Assembly: GCA_963832835.1 (NCBI GenBank)
Contig: CAWHVD010000001.1
Span: forward strand, 372,001-436,000
Length of the DNA stretch: 64,000 bases
DNA from: CAVPKN01 sp963832835
GTDB taxonomy: Bacteria > Chlamydiota > Chlamydiia > Chlamydiales > JAAKFR01
Direction: 5' to 3'
This document shows, in pieces, positions 36,914 through 44,982 of the stretch. The notes under the pieces are model-generated. The model saw nothing but the letters and a program-made list of their open reading frames with translations. It had not been told where the DNA came from and searched no databases. The position numbers and the translations under genes were made by a program. How positions within the stretch are numbered: the first letter of the stretch is position 1; the number at the start of each line of letters is the position of its first letter.

Positions 36914-36924
36914 TCATATTTTTT

Positions 36925-36973
36925 AACCTAGATTCGGCAGTTCTTTACCGGCTCCAACTGCCGAATCTAGGTT
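36925..36973. repeat. 18-bp perfect inverted repeat (family G)
   Basis: AACCTAGATTCGGCAGTT at 36925-36942 and its exact complement at 36956-36973, with a 13-base loop. It overlaps the stop codon of the TPR/ART gene. No T-run follows the stem in the direction of that gene, so it is not a standard intrinsic terminator. One arm (CTAGATTCGGCAG) recurs at 63420-63432, beside a solo end of element D. Confidence 0.75.
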
Positions 36974-39477
36974 TAACAGCCACGTCTTGTCCAAGCTTCA
37001 CAAAATGAATTATAATCCTCCTGAGTCCAGTCTACTTTTTCAAATTCCAATGGGGGCTTTAGTTTTAACAGGCTGTTTTCAAAAATATAGCGTTGAGAAA
37101 ACATCTCAAAACCGTTGATTCTTCCCTCAATAAAATCATATTCATACTTATTCTGCATAGGTAGTTTCTTATTCTGGGCTTCTTTTTCAGGTAGTTGTTG
37201 GCCTACCATCTCTTTGCCTGAAGTAACATAGATTTTTAATAAGATAGGCTTGCCTCCTTGTCCCTCCCTAGATTTTTTCATTGCAAAATATGAGGCTATT
37301 TCTTTATCGGATGCGATATAAAATCCCTCGCCCTTAAATTGACGGATCTCTGCTGTACAAGCCTTTATTCCATCCTTAAATGCTTCTAAGTGCAGATCTA
37401 TGGTGCCGTGATAGCCAATGAACTGATTTTCACTTATGATAATATTTGTATTAGGGAGGAGTTTTCCCACACGGAAATCAAAATCGAGCTTCTGTATAGA
37501 TGTACATATATTCGTACGAAAAATTTGTAAATCAACATTTTGTACATTTTTTAGATAGTCTTGAAGGACACCGACTGTACTAGGGCTAAACTTTGTTTTT
37601 TGAGCCTCTATGGCAGCTTTTTTTGCGCCCTCTATGTCTTTACAAAGTGCAAGGGCTCCTGAAAGGCAAAAATAAATCTGAAACTTCCGCTCTGGAGATA
37701 TTCCAAAAACAAGTGTCTGTTCGTAACTTTCAAACCCAGTTAATAGCTCCTTGGCTCTCATCCATTCGGTCTGCTCGCCCCGAATGAGAAGTAACCTGGA
37801 CAGATGAAGTTTGGCATCCCAATTTTCGCTATTAAAATTCAATGAGCGTACATAAAACAATTCAGCTTTGATGTAATTTGGATCCGCACTTACATTTATT
37901 AGAAGGGTGTAAGCTGTTCCAAAATTAAATAGGATGCGTGAAAGAACTTCATTTTGATCAAGCTTCGTAGAATTCTCAAGAATAAGGCTGAATGCAGCAA
38001 TTCCCACTGGAGGTATTTCTGTTTGAGAAGCAATGGGTTGGAAAATGCCGTTTCGTAAACTTTTTTCATTATTTTCTTTGGCAATCAAATACTTAACGTC
38101 ATTTTCAGTGGGAACCGCTGGGCTGAATGCCTCCGATAATTTGGTGAGGCTGGCTTCATTTTTTTGTGAAGCATAGACCACCACCAAATTTTCATAGGCA
38201 ATCAAATAGGTGGGATCTGTTTGAAGAGCTTGCAATAAGTACTCTTCAGCTTTATTAAACTCACCTAAACATAAATGTATCCCTCCTATGGAGGTATAAA
38301 GCACAGCTATGTCAGATGGATCAAGGATGCCTCTTTTTAAATAAAGCGCACTATTTGTCAATACAGATTTATAGAGTTCAAGCGCAAACGGAAATTGTTG
38401 GAGACGGGTTAGAACATTTGCCATTTTAGGTAAGAGAGTTGTGTAAAAATGTGCTGCTAATTCTTCTACAGGGATATATGTAGAAGTTTCGCCGTTAAAC
38501 GAACCTAAATTTTGTGAATAAGTTAAGCAAAAGGCATTGCAGATCCCTACAATCTTTGCAATCTCGTCCTGTGTCGGTAAGTGTGGATGCTGATTAAATT
38601 TTCTAATACAGTCTTTAACTTGTCCCGCAATAAGCCAGATCTTGATCTCAATAGATTCTGGGGCAAGCAGGGATGCTTTTTTAAAATAACATACCGCCTC
38701 CTCTGTGTGATTCCATTCATCTTCTATCTTACCTAGGTAGAGATAGGTGATGGGATCTTCTTTTTTTTGCAGTAAACTACTAGACCATCTGTGGGCTTCA
38801 ATCCAATCCCCTTTCTTAGCCAATTCTCCGCCATAGAGTTGAGCAGAATGCAAAAAATCATCTGAATCGGGTTGAGGATGGGTGTCTAAAAAAGATTTCA
38901 TCCAAACAAGTGCTGATTCTTGGGTAGTTTCGCCCGCTTCTTTTAATAGTTGCAAAAACAAAAATTTGTTACGAATGGCTTCATGAGAAGCCTTGAGTAC
39001 AAAAGCTCGATTGGCTGCCGATAATCCTTTATTTATTAAGCTAATTTCCTCTGAAGAAGGCTTCTCTTGAACTTCCAGATTAGTTGAGATATTTAGCTGA
39101 CGATGAAAACAGAATTTAAGGCGCTTGTAATACAAGGAAGAGATGCTTAACCAATTTTCATAATCTAGGTCTTGATACGGTGAGGTAGCATGGCGGTATT
39201 CCTTCATGCACTTTAAAGCAACTTTCCAGTTTTGGTGTGCCCTCTGGGCATTATCAGGACCCTCCAACCCATAATAGTATGAAGCCACTGTGTCATATAT
39301 CCTTCCAATCTTCATGGAGGATATCTTAGCAAACGTGGCGGCTTGCTGAATGTTGTACCGGGCAGTCTGTTGCACATCCGAGACTTTTTTTCTTATTTCT
39401 CCAATCTCTTGAAAAAGAGCGTGCTCATCTATTTGTCCCCGAGAATCATTTACATCCAATCCTGTAATACCTGACAT
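36973..39477 (-). CDS. TPR protein with C-terminal ADP-ribosyltransferase-like domain
   Basis: 834 residues; GGAAGG lies just upstream of the ATG. Most of the protein is tetratricopeptide-like helices (for example PSDIAVLYTSIGGIHLCLGE, FNKAEEYLLQALQTDPTYLI). From about residue 680 a different domain starts, with FIGYHGTIDLHLEAFKDGI (His690), then GEGFYIASDKEIASYFA (Tyr720), a beta strand LLKIYV, and later DFIEGR and QRYIFEN (Glu800). This resembles the H-Y-E order of diphtheria-toxin/PARP-type ADP-ribosyltransferases. The domain call is by eye. A family H element adds 45 codons in frame. A T3S effector role is plausible but not shown. Confidence 0.75.
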   Translation of the reverse strand: MSGITGLDVNDSRGQIDEHALFQEIGEIRKKVSDVQQTARYNIQQAATFAKISSMKIGRIYDTVASYYYGLEGPDNAQRAHQNWKVALKCMKEYRHATSPYQDLDYENWLSISSLYYKRLKFCFHRQLNISTNLEVQEKPSSEEISLINKGLSAANRAFVLKASHEAIRNKFLFLQLLKEAGETTQESALVWMKSFLDTHPQPDSDDFLHSAQLYGGELAKKGDWIEAHRWSSSLLQKKEDPITYLYLGKIEDEWNHTEEAVCYFKKASLLAPESIEIKIWLIAGQVKDCIRKFNQHPHLPTQDEIAKIVGICNAFCLTYSQNLGSFNGETSTYIPVEELAAHFYTTLLPKMANVLTRLQQFPFALELYKSVLTNSALYLKRGILDPSDIAVLYTSIGGIHLCLGEFNKAEEYLLQALQTDPTYLIAYENLVVVYASQKNEASLTKLSEAFSPAVPTENDVKYLIAKENNEKSLRNGIFQPIASQTEIPPVGIAAFSLILENSTKLDQNEVLSRILFNFGTAYTLLINVSADPNYIKAELFYVRSLNFNSENWDAKLHLSRLLLIRGEQTEWMRAKELLTGFESYEQTLVFGISPERKFQIYFCLSGALALCKDIEGAKKAAIEAQKTKFSPSTVGVLQDYLKNVQNVDLQIFRTNICTSIQKLDFDFRVGKLLPNTNIIISENQFIGYHGTIDLHLEAFKDGIKACTAEIRQFKGEGFYIASDKEIASYFAMKKSREGQGGKPILLKIYVTSGKEMVGQQLPEKEAQNKKLPMQNKYEYDFIEGRINGFEMFSQRYIFENSLLKLKPPLEFEKVDWTQEDYNSFCEAWTRRGC
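37995..38120 (-). mobile_element. MITE-like family H, copy 1, inserted in frame in a gene
   Basis: 126 bp with inverted ends CAGCAATTCCCACTGG and (complement of the right end) CAGCGGTTCCCACTGA, flanked by a perfect 9-bp direct repeat GGCTGAATG (37986-37994 and 38121-38129). Element plus duplicated target is 135 bp, exactly 45 codons, and it is read through without a stop in the TPR/ART gene. The host residues Ala-Phe-Ser occur on both sides of the insert, as expected from the duplicated target. Confidence 0.92.
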
Positions 39478-39595
39478 AACCTTCCATTTAAAAAAAACCT
39501 ATGATTGTGTGATTTTTTAACATTGTGCGATAAAGATAGTAGTCAAATATTTGGAAAATAGCTAGCAAGAAGCAGGTAACTCTGATTATTGTAGA

Positions 39596-39720
39596 AAATC
39601 ATTGTCGTCGTCGTGGGCGAGGACACAATCTTCATCTTCTTCAAAAGATGCTTCCGGATGGATAATTGCGAGTGCCTCTCCTTTGCCAAAGCAGCGAGCT
39701 GCCTGTTCTTTGCCTCTCGA
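39596..39720 (-). pseudogene. Duplicated 3' end of der
   Basis: About 125 bp closely resembles the last part of der (43310-43430). On the reverse strand both give GKEQAAR(C/R)FGKGEAL, then a variable stretch, and EEDEDCVLAH-DDNDF. Only the C-terminal 40 or so codons are present, fused to unrelated upstream sequence, so no functional GTPase is made. It lies immediately 5' of the lipoprotein gene at 39731, on the opposite strand. Confidence 0.85.
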
Positions 39721-39730
39721 GAAGGGAGTT

Positions 39731-40522
39731 ATGAAATTGTTTAGAATTTTTATTCTATTTTTCGTGTGTTCCTGTTCGGGAAATATGGCTGAAGTTTCTA
39801 AATTGTCGCAAATTCCAGAAGAAGACCGAGCAAGCATAGAAAAGCTCTTATCCTTTCTTGTTTGGGATGAAGCGTTTGCATATGTGCTTTTTGGAAACAA
39901 GCCCATGTCTGTCTGCACCCAGGATAAAATACAATCACCTCACTACGCAGAAATACATCAATCCCCTGCATATGAGTTGGAAAATCTATGGGGCACATGG
40001 AAAAAATATGCTCACTTGTTTCCAATGAGTGAATTTATATTTTTAACCGAAGGCAACCATAAATTTTTCGAACTTTATTTATTGAAGAAATCAAATTGTT
40101 TGAAAGTAATTGAAAACAACTTAACACTCTTTCAAAGAAAAACGGGTTGCAATCTCAATGCTTTAGAAATGTTTGATTATATTGTCGCCAATGCTAGAGG
40201 GGATATTTATAAAAAAAGCCTTCACAAAAGCCAAGGGTTATATGGAATTCTTCTCGGTTATGGAACAGAAAATTCTGTCGGTTTTGAAAATTATTTTTCT
40301 GTAAAAAGAGATCCTTTACCCGCTGAAAGTGGGCAACATATAGACACTGAAGATTCAGTCCTGCCATTCATCCCTTTTTTTGCATCTTTTTCAGCAGATG
40401 AAACCCGGAGTTTAATGATAGATTATCGTCAGCAGCGAAAAGAGATCTTAAAAATTTATTCTTCGGGAAATTTTCTAGAAAAAACACTTAACCGTTTAAC
40501 AGCAAGAGATAATCAGCCGTGA
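39731..40522 (+). CDS. Unknown lipoprotein-like protein
   Basis: 263 residues from the ATG at 39731, which is preceded by AAGGGAG. The open frame upstream to 39602 is only the complement of the der fragment and is rejected. The N-terminus MKLFRIFILFFVCSCSGN is a signal peptide with a plausible lipobox Cys. The mature part is mixed and contains NHKFFELYLLKKSNCLKVIE and SVGFENYFSVKRDPLPAESG. I recognise no family. Base composition is AT-richer than nearby housekeeping genes. Confidence 0.7.
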   Translation: MKLFRIFILFFVCSCSGNMAEVSKLSQIPEEDRASIEKLLSFLVWDEAFAYVLFGNKPMSVCTQDKIQSPHYAEIHQSPAYELENLWGTWKKYAHLFPMSEFIFLTEGNHKFFELYLLKKSNCLKVIENNLTLFQRKTGCNLNALEMFDYIVANARGDIYKKSLHKSQGLYGILLGYGTENSVGFENYFSVKRDPLPAESGQHIDTEDSVLPFIPFFASFSADETRSLMIDYRQQRKEILKIYSSGNFLEKTLNRLTARDNQP

Positions 40523-40553
40523 TTCTTCAAGGGATGCATTTGATGCTCATTTT

Positions 40554-40739
40554 CTAGGCCATCTCGGGTTCCCCAGGACCAGATGGACCACTTCCTGGTG
40601 GATGTGGATGTGGTATCATATCGTCTGGCCAAAACTCTTCTGATTCCGGATTTGGATCTCTGGCCTCTCCCTGTGGAGATGCACAAGCTAAGTTAGCCAT
40701 AAAAAGACCAGCTAAAGCTACATTAAAAATTTTTTCCAT
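40554..40739 (-). CDS. Small proline-rich lipoprotein-like protein
   Basis: 61 residues from the ATG at 40739. A signal peptide with lipobox (MEKIFNVALAGLFMANLAC) is followed by an acidic stretch (NPESEEFWPDD) and a Pro/Gly/His-rich tail. Coding status rests on the signal peptide and an AGGA about 9 bases upstream. An upstream ATG at 40799 is also in frame. Confidence 0.5.
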   Translation of the reverse strand: MEKIFNVALAGLFMANLACASPQGEARDPNPESEEFWPDDMIPHPHPPGSGPSGPGEPEMA

Positions 40740-40894
40740 AGCCAAATTCCTATAAAGGTTAAAATTCCAACGATGTAAATCCACGAACGTACTCGCCAAA
40801 CAAATTTGAACAATCTTTCAGTCATACATTTCTCTTTGGTGTGTAAAGAGGTCACTAAATATCTGTTAAAAAATTTTTATTGTCGATATCTAGG

Positions 40895-41073
40895 TTAAAC
40901 CCAGGGCGTTGCCCTGGGCTAGCACTGTCCCAGCCTTTCAGGCTGAGATATAGACCTTCCCTCAGCCTGAAAGGCTGAAACTGCACAAGCCCAGGGCAAC
41001 GCCCTGGGTATTCATAATCAGTTTATTGCAGCCTACAGGGCTGCGACAAGCTGGATAGAATTTTAGACGTGTG
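40895..41073 (+). repeat. REP-like composite palindrome, family C copy 1
   Basis: About 179 bp made of nested palindromes: CCCAGGGCGTTGCCCTGGG, CAGCCTTTCAGGCTG, its inverse, then CCCAGGGCAACGCCCTGGG, and GCAGCCTACAGGGCTGC. It is nearly identical to 45618-45796. The region 40740-41087 otherwise shows only AT-rich sequence with possible promoter elements. Confidence 0.9.
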
Positions 41074-41087
41074 ATAAAAATATCTAT

Positions 41088-41219
41088 TCATTCTTCGTCT
41101 TCGGTATTGCGGTCTTCTAGTTCTTCAAGGGTTTCCAAGATGGCCATTAACAAATCCTGCCTATGGCGCAGAGATTTGTAAAGTCTTGCAATGGTTATGA
41201 AATTCAAGAAATGCGCGTT
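41088..41219 (-). pseudogene. Frameshifted C-terminal tail of the TPR gene (putative)
   Basis: Just past the TGA of the TPR gene (41204) another reading frame is open for about 40 codons and looks coding: YKSLRHRQDLLMAILETLEE followed by an acidic end. The two frames join smoothly if one extra A is added to the run of four A (reverse strand) at 41218-41221. This suggests a one-base deletion that removed a C-terminal tail, or a sequencing error. Confidence 0.4.
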
Positions 41220-43180
41220 TTAAGAATGATTCGTGTTAGTAGTCTTACTAGAGGGTCCTGTTCTCCCAAAATCTTTCTAGAAAGTGTACAAAGCGCCTCT
41301 AAATTTCTAATGGCCGTAGGAGTTGCTTGCAAAGTAAACTCAAACAGAGTCTGCCATTGGGATTGAATAGAAGAATAATTTTTTCCGTGCTTCGGAATTA
41401 AAATTTTCAAAACCTTTTGTTGATAATCAAGTGCCATATCAAATGCTCCATTGTGGAAGTAAACAGCGCCGATATTATTATAGATGGCGGCCACATCACT
41501 GTGGTTTTCATCGAAGATCTCGAGCATCACCTCCAAGGCTTTTTGGAAATATTCCAGGGCCCTATTGTTATCCTGCAGAATATAATAAGCATGTCCGATC
41601 GCACGGTAACTTGCCATGACATTTGAATGATTGTGACCAAAGAGCTGGAGCTGGACTGGCAGGGCTTTTTGGTAAAACCGGAGAGCCTGATCATGCATAC
41701 CAAGATCGCTATAAGTGGTGCCTATATAAGTGTAAGATAGCGCTATATCGGGATGAATTTGTCCAAATGACTTGATAAAAATCGCCAAAGCCATTTCTTG
41801 ATATATAAGAGCTTTTTTATGTTGCTCCATATTTCTGTACACTTGACTGATATTGTTATAGCTGACGCCTATATCGGGATGATCCTTACCAAGAACCTTG
41901 ATCAGTGCTTCCAAAGCTTTTTGTTGAAATTCGAGGGCTTTGGCGTAATCGCCAAGGTTATTATATACAACGCCGATGCTACTGCGGTTGATGGCCACGG
42001 TAGGATCATTTTCGCCAAGGATATGAAGTTGTATCTGCAGAGCCTTTAGATAAGAAGGTAAGGCCATTTCATCATCATCATGGTTACTATAGACAAGAGC
42101 GATATTATTGTAGCATGTGGCTACAGCGAGATGCTTTTCTCCGTGGATCTTATGATAAATCAGCAGAGCCTTTTGGTAATAGGCAAGCGCTAATTCCTTT
42201 TTACCTAGGTGGGTATATGTAAGACCAATGTTACTGAAACCGGTGGCTAAAAATAGAGGCTCTTGGTGGAGAGGTTGAATCTTCAAAGCTTTTTGATAAT
42301 AATCAAGGGCTTGGTCGTATTCCCCAATAGAGTCGTAAACTTGGCCAATGTTATTGTAGCAGGTGGCCACATCAAGGTGATTTTCTCCATATTTTTGCTG
42401 GGCGAGCACCAGAGCCTTAAGATGTCGTTGTAAGGCTTCTTTGTGCTGAGCCATTTTACCTTCTATGATCCCCAACATTATATGTGTATTTACATCATTA
42501 GGATTCAGAGATACAGCCTGCTGGCGGGCTTCTTGGGCCTTGCCATATTGGAGGTCCTGCTCAAAGGCAGCTCCTTGGATTTGAGGACTTTTGTCGTAGA
42601 ACACAGATTTGCTAAATGACTGGGGGTTCTTGGCATGCAAAAACTGCTCGGCACAAGAGTGGAAGGGGATCAGCACCTTGTAGATTTCGTGGAGGGAGGC
42701 AAGACGGTTCTCATCGAGATACAGGTACTGGGGATCTTGGGGCTGTCCCTGCTCGATATGCAGGAGGTATTCCCCTTCACTTTGGTAAAAGGTGTGCGCT
42801 TCAAAGCGTAGGCTGAGGAGCTGAGATAGTGCTTGGGTTAAGTTTTTAGCTCCTTCAGAGCAGAGTAGTCCCTTTTGGAGGAGCTGCTGAATCATCCCAA
42901 AGGTGGAACACGTTGGAAGTCCACAGAACAGAGTCAGACTACCTAAAATGGATTGGAAGGGGCGGTAGAGCTCTGTTTTGATTCCAAAGGCGCCTGTCTC
43001 TTGCTTGTTTTTGGAAAGATTGGGCTTAAATTCTTGCAGATGACCTGCCAGGAGCTTCAGGGCGAGTGTTTCGCGAAAGGGAGTTCCTGTAAAAGAAAAG
43101 AAGCCATCTGTTGTACTATGCAGCTCCAGGAGGTTTATGGGCCGCAAATAATTGTTGAATAGATTGAAATTCAGGGTCAT
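41204..43180 (-). CDS. Kinesin-light-chain-type TPR protein, probably decayed at both ends
   Basis: 658 codons. Residues about 1-190 include TELYRPFQSILGSLTLFCGL and LRFEAHTFYQSEGEYLLHIE, similar by memory to the C-terminal part of nucleotidyltransferase-like (DUF294-type) regions. From about 215 there are about nine 42-residue TPRs of the kinesin-light-chain type (HLDVATCYNNIGQVYDSIGE; EYDQALDYYQKALKI). No catalytic nucleotidyltransferase centre is present. The ORF overlaps, in another frame, a short start-like ORF (43116-43295), which points to deletion of the original N-terminal part. The far end seems frameshifted too. Possibly a relic of a host-interaction protein. Confidence 0.6.
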   Translation of the reverse strand: MTLNFNLFNNYLRPINLLELHSTTDGFFSFTGTPFRETLALKLLAGHLQEFKPNLSKNKQETGAFGIKTELYRPFQSILGSLTLFCGLPTCSTFGMIQQLLQKGLLCSEGAKNLTQALSQLLSLRFEAHTFYQSEGEYLLHIEQGQPQDPQYLYLDENRLASLHEIYKVLIPFHSCAEQFLHAKNPQSFSKSVFYDKSPQIQGAAFEQDLQYGKAQEARQQAVSLNPNDVNTHIMLGIIEGKMAQHKEALQRHLKALVLAQQKYGENHLDVATCYNNIGQVYDSIGEYDQALDYYQKALKIQPLHQEPLFLATGFSNIGLTYTHLGKKELALAYYQKALLIYHKIHGEKHLAVATCYNNIALVYSNHDDDEMALPSYLKALQIQLHILGENDPTVAINRSSIGVVYNNLGDYAKALEFQQKALEALIKVLGKDHPDIGVSYNNISQVYRNMEQHKKALIYQEMALAIFIKSFGQIHPDIALSYTYIGTTYSDLGMHDQALRFYQKALPVQLQLFGHNHSNVMASYRAIGHAYYILQDNNRALEYFQKALEVMLEIFDENHSDVAAIYNNIGAVYFHNGAFDMALDYQQKVLKILIPKHGKNYSSIQSQWQTLFEFTLQATPTAIRNLEALCTLSRKILGEQDPLVRLLTRIILKTRIS

Positions 43181-43295
43181 TAGGTTGAAGGGTCACCCTT
43201 TTCTGATCTCTATCTGGAGGCGTTAAGCGCGCGGTCGCCTCTGGGCTTAGTTGCCAGGGAGTTTGAGGGGAAGAGAATGATTTCAGAGGATTCAT
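43116..43295 (-). pseudogene. N-terminal fragment of a TPR/PARP-like gene
   Basis: 59 codons starting MNPLKSFSSPQTPWQLSPEA and containing RVTLQPNDPEFQSIQQLFAA before a stop. The LQPNDPEFQSIQQLF stretch is like the opening of PARP-type catalytic domains (L-x-x-x-D-P-E-Y/F-Q-x-V/I). The stop falls where the sequence fuses out of frame with the TPR body, so it looks like a deletion junction. It starts 7 bases beyond the der stop, in the same direction. Confidence 0.4.
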
Positions 43296-43302
43296 AGATG
43301 CG

Positions 43303-44715
43303 CTAGATGAAATCGTTGTCGTCGCCGTGGGCGAGGACACAATCTTCATCTTCTTCAAGAGATTCTTCTGGGTGGAAAACTTCGAGTGCCTCTCCCTTTC
43401 CAAAGCGGCGAGCGGCCTGTTCTTTACCTCTTAGGTGAAAGATTAAAGGCGTGCCGGAAAAAGGGAAGGCTCTTCTAAAGCAGTTGATGAGATATTTTCT
43501 GTACGTTTCGTGCATCAAATCGGGCCGATTCACAAAAAAGACAAAACGAGGAGGAGCCACATCGACTTGTGTCATGTAGTAGATGCGGAGCCGTTTGCCT
43601 GTCACCATCGGAGGGTGGTTGAGCTGTATCGCACGCTCCATGAATTTGTTGAGCTGGTGTGTTGTAATACGCGTTTGGGTTGCCATTAAGACACTGTCGA
43701 CCTCAGGTAGCACTTTAGCGACATTGCGTCCTTCGAAGGCCGAGATGAACAGCATGGGGCAGTGAGCCATAAAAGGAGAATGGTCTTGCAAGGCTTTGGT
43801 GAGGTGCTCCATCCGGAAACCTTTGACCAGGTCCCACTTGTTGAGCACAAGGATACACCCTTTGCCGGCCTCTTCAATCATTTTGGCGATCCGTTTTTCT
43901 TGGGCCGTAAGCCCCTCTTGCGCATCGATCATCAAAATGCAGACATCGCTGCGCTCAATTGCCCTTTCTGTACGTAGCGCAGCAAATTTTTCGACAGTAT
44001 CGTGCTCTACTTTCTTTCTACGCACCCCAGCAGTATCGATGAGAGTGTAGGGCCTGCCTTCAAATGTAAAAGGGATGTCGACGCTATCGCGTGTTGTGCC
44101 GGGAATCTTGCTGACGACGCACCGCTGCTCTTGAAGAAGCGTATTGATAAAAGTCGATTTACCTACGTTAGGACGGCCAACGATCGCGACTTTGACCCCA
44201 TGCTCTTTTTCTTGCTCAGCTGGAGCCTTAAAACCTTCCCAGGCTCTTTCCAAAAGCTCGGCAATCTGGTAGCCGTGTACTGCAGAGACTGCCACCATCT
44301 TAGAGATGCCCAGGCGGTGAAACTCATGGATCATTTGCTTTTGGAAGATATCGTCGATTTTATTGACAGCGAGGGTTAGTGGTTTGCCTGACTTGAGCAA
44401 AATCCGGGCAAGCTCGGCATCCATGCGGGTAATCCCTAAACGGGCATCTACCACCAGGACCAACGTGTCGGCCTCTTCGATGGCAATTTCAGCCTGTCTA
44501 CGGATCTCTTCTTGGAATTCATCAGAAGAAGCAGGGTCAATTCCACCCGTGTCAATCAGCTCGAATGGGAAGTCAAACCCTTCTGCTTTAGCGTAGAGGC
44601 GGTCTCGGGTAATCCCTTCTGCCTCATCAACGATCGCGATCCGCTTTTTGCAAATCCGATTAAAAAGGGCCGATTTCCCTACATTGGGACGCCCGACAAT
44701 TGCCATTTTATACAT
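43303..44715 (-). CDS. der: Ribosome-assembly GTPase Der (EngA)
   Basis: 470 residues with two tandem G domains: GRPNVGKSALFN, DTGGID and NKID in the first, GRPNVGKSTFIN, DTAGVRRKK and NKWD in the second, followed by the KH-like domain (LRIYYMTQVDVAPPRFVFFV). Family members assist 50S ribosome assembly. It has an acidic C-terminal tail (EEDEDCVLAHGDDNDFI). Part of this 3' end is duplicated at 39596-39720. The Chlamydia counterpart (CT703) is also near secA. Confidence 0.97.
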   Translation of the reverse strand: MYKMAIVGRPNVGKSALFNRICKKRIAIVDEAEGITRDRLYAKAEGFDFPFELIDTGGIDPASSDEFQEEIRRQAEIAIEEADTLVLVVDARLGITRMDAELARILLKSGKPLTLAVNKIDDIFQKQMIHEFHRLGISKMVAVSAVHGYQIAELLERAWEGFKAPAEQEKEHGVKVAIVGRPNVGKSTFINTLLQEQRCVVSKIPGTTRDSVDIPFTFEGRPYTLIDTAGVRRKKVEHDTVEKFAALRTERAIERSDVCILMIDAQEGLTAQEKRIAKMIEEAGKGCILVLNKWDLVKGFRMEHLTKALQDHSPFMAHCPMLFISAFEGRNVAKVLPEVDSVLMATQTRITTHQLNKFMERAIQLNHPPMVTGKRLRIYYMTQVDVAPPRFVFFVNRPDLMHETYRKYLINCFRRAFPFSGTPLIFHLRGKEQAARRFGKGEALEVFHPEESLEEDEDCVLAHGDDNDFI

Positions 44716-44779
44716 AGGATAAGCAGTTTAATAAATATCTAAATTAAAATCATCAAGATTAAATTAAAGAGCGCTTCCT

Positions 44780-44817
44780 AAAAAAGGAGAAAAAAGAAGG
44801 CAGGAGCTTCCCGCCTT
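44780..44817 (-). terminator. Probable intrinsic terminator of the Inc-like gene
   Basis: On the reverse strand a GC-rich stem (AAGGCGGGAAGCTCCTGCCTT, one mismatch, 3-base loop) at 44797-44817 is followed by CTTTTTTCTCCTTTTTT. It lies 33 bases past the ancestral stop of the small membrane protein gene. Confidence 0.7.
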
Positions 44818-44889
44818 GCTATCTGATTTTTAAAATTTTTTAGTCTAGATCACCGGCTTTTGAGTCGGGAATAATAGTCAGGGAGCGCT

Positions 44890-44982
44890 CAGCAATTCCC
44901 GCTGGAGGTATTTCTGTTTGAGAAGCAATGGGTTGGAAAATGCCGTTTCGTAAACTTTTTTCATTTTCAGTGGGAACCGCTG
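44890..44982 (-). mobile_element. MITE-like family H, copy 2 (shortened)
   Basis: 93 bp closely matching 37995-38120, apart from a 33-bp internal deletion. It is flanked by a perfect 9-bp direct repeat GGGAGCGCT (44881-44889 and 44983-44991). It interrupts the 3' end of the Inc-like gene and supplies a new stop codon at 44967. Confidence 0.92.

Noticed and set aside
36925..36973. Hairpin G as an intrinsic terminator
   Set aside because: No U-run follows the stem in either transcript direction.
39602..39730. Longer N-terminus for the lipoprotein gene at 39731
   Set aside because: The extension is only the antisense of the duplicated der 3' end; a strong RBS and signal peptide mark 39731 as the start.
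40895..41073. CRISPR array
   Set aside because: The repeats are adjoining palindromes of different sequence, not regularly spaced identical repeats with unique spacers.
42616..42816. ORFs antisense to the TPR gene and similar shadows elsewhere
   Set aside because: They mirror real genes in other frames with no RBS or recognisable protein.
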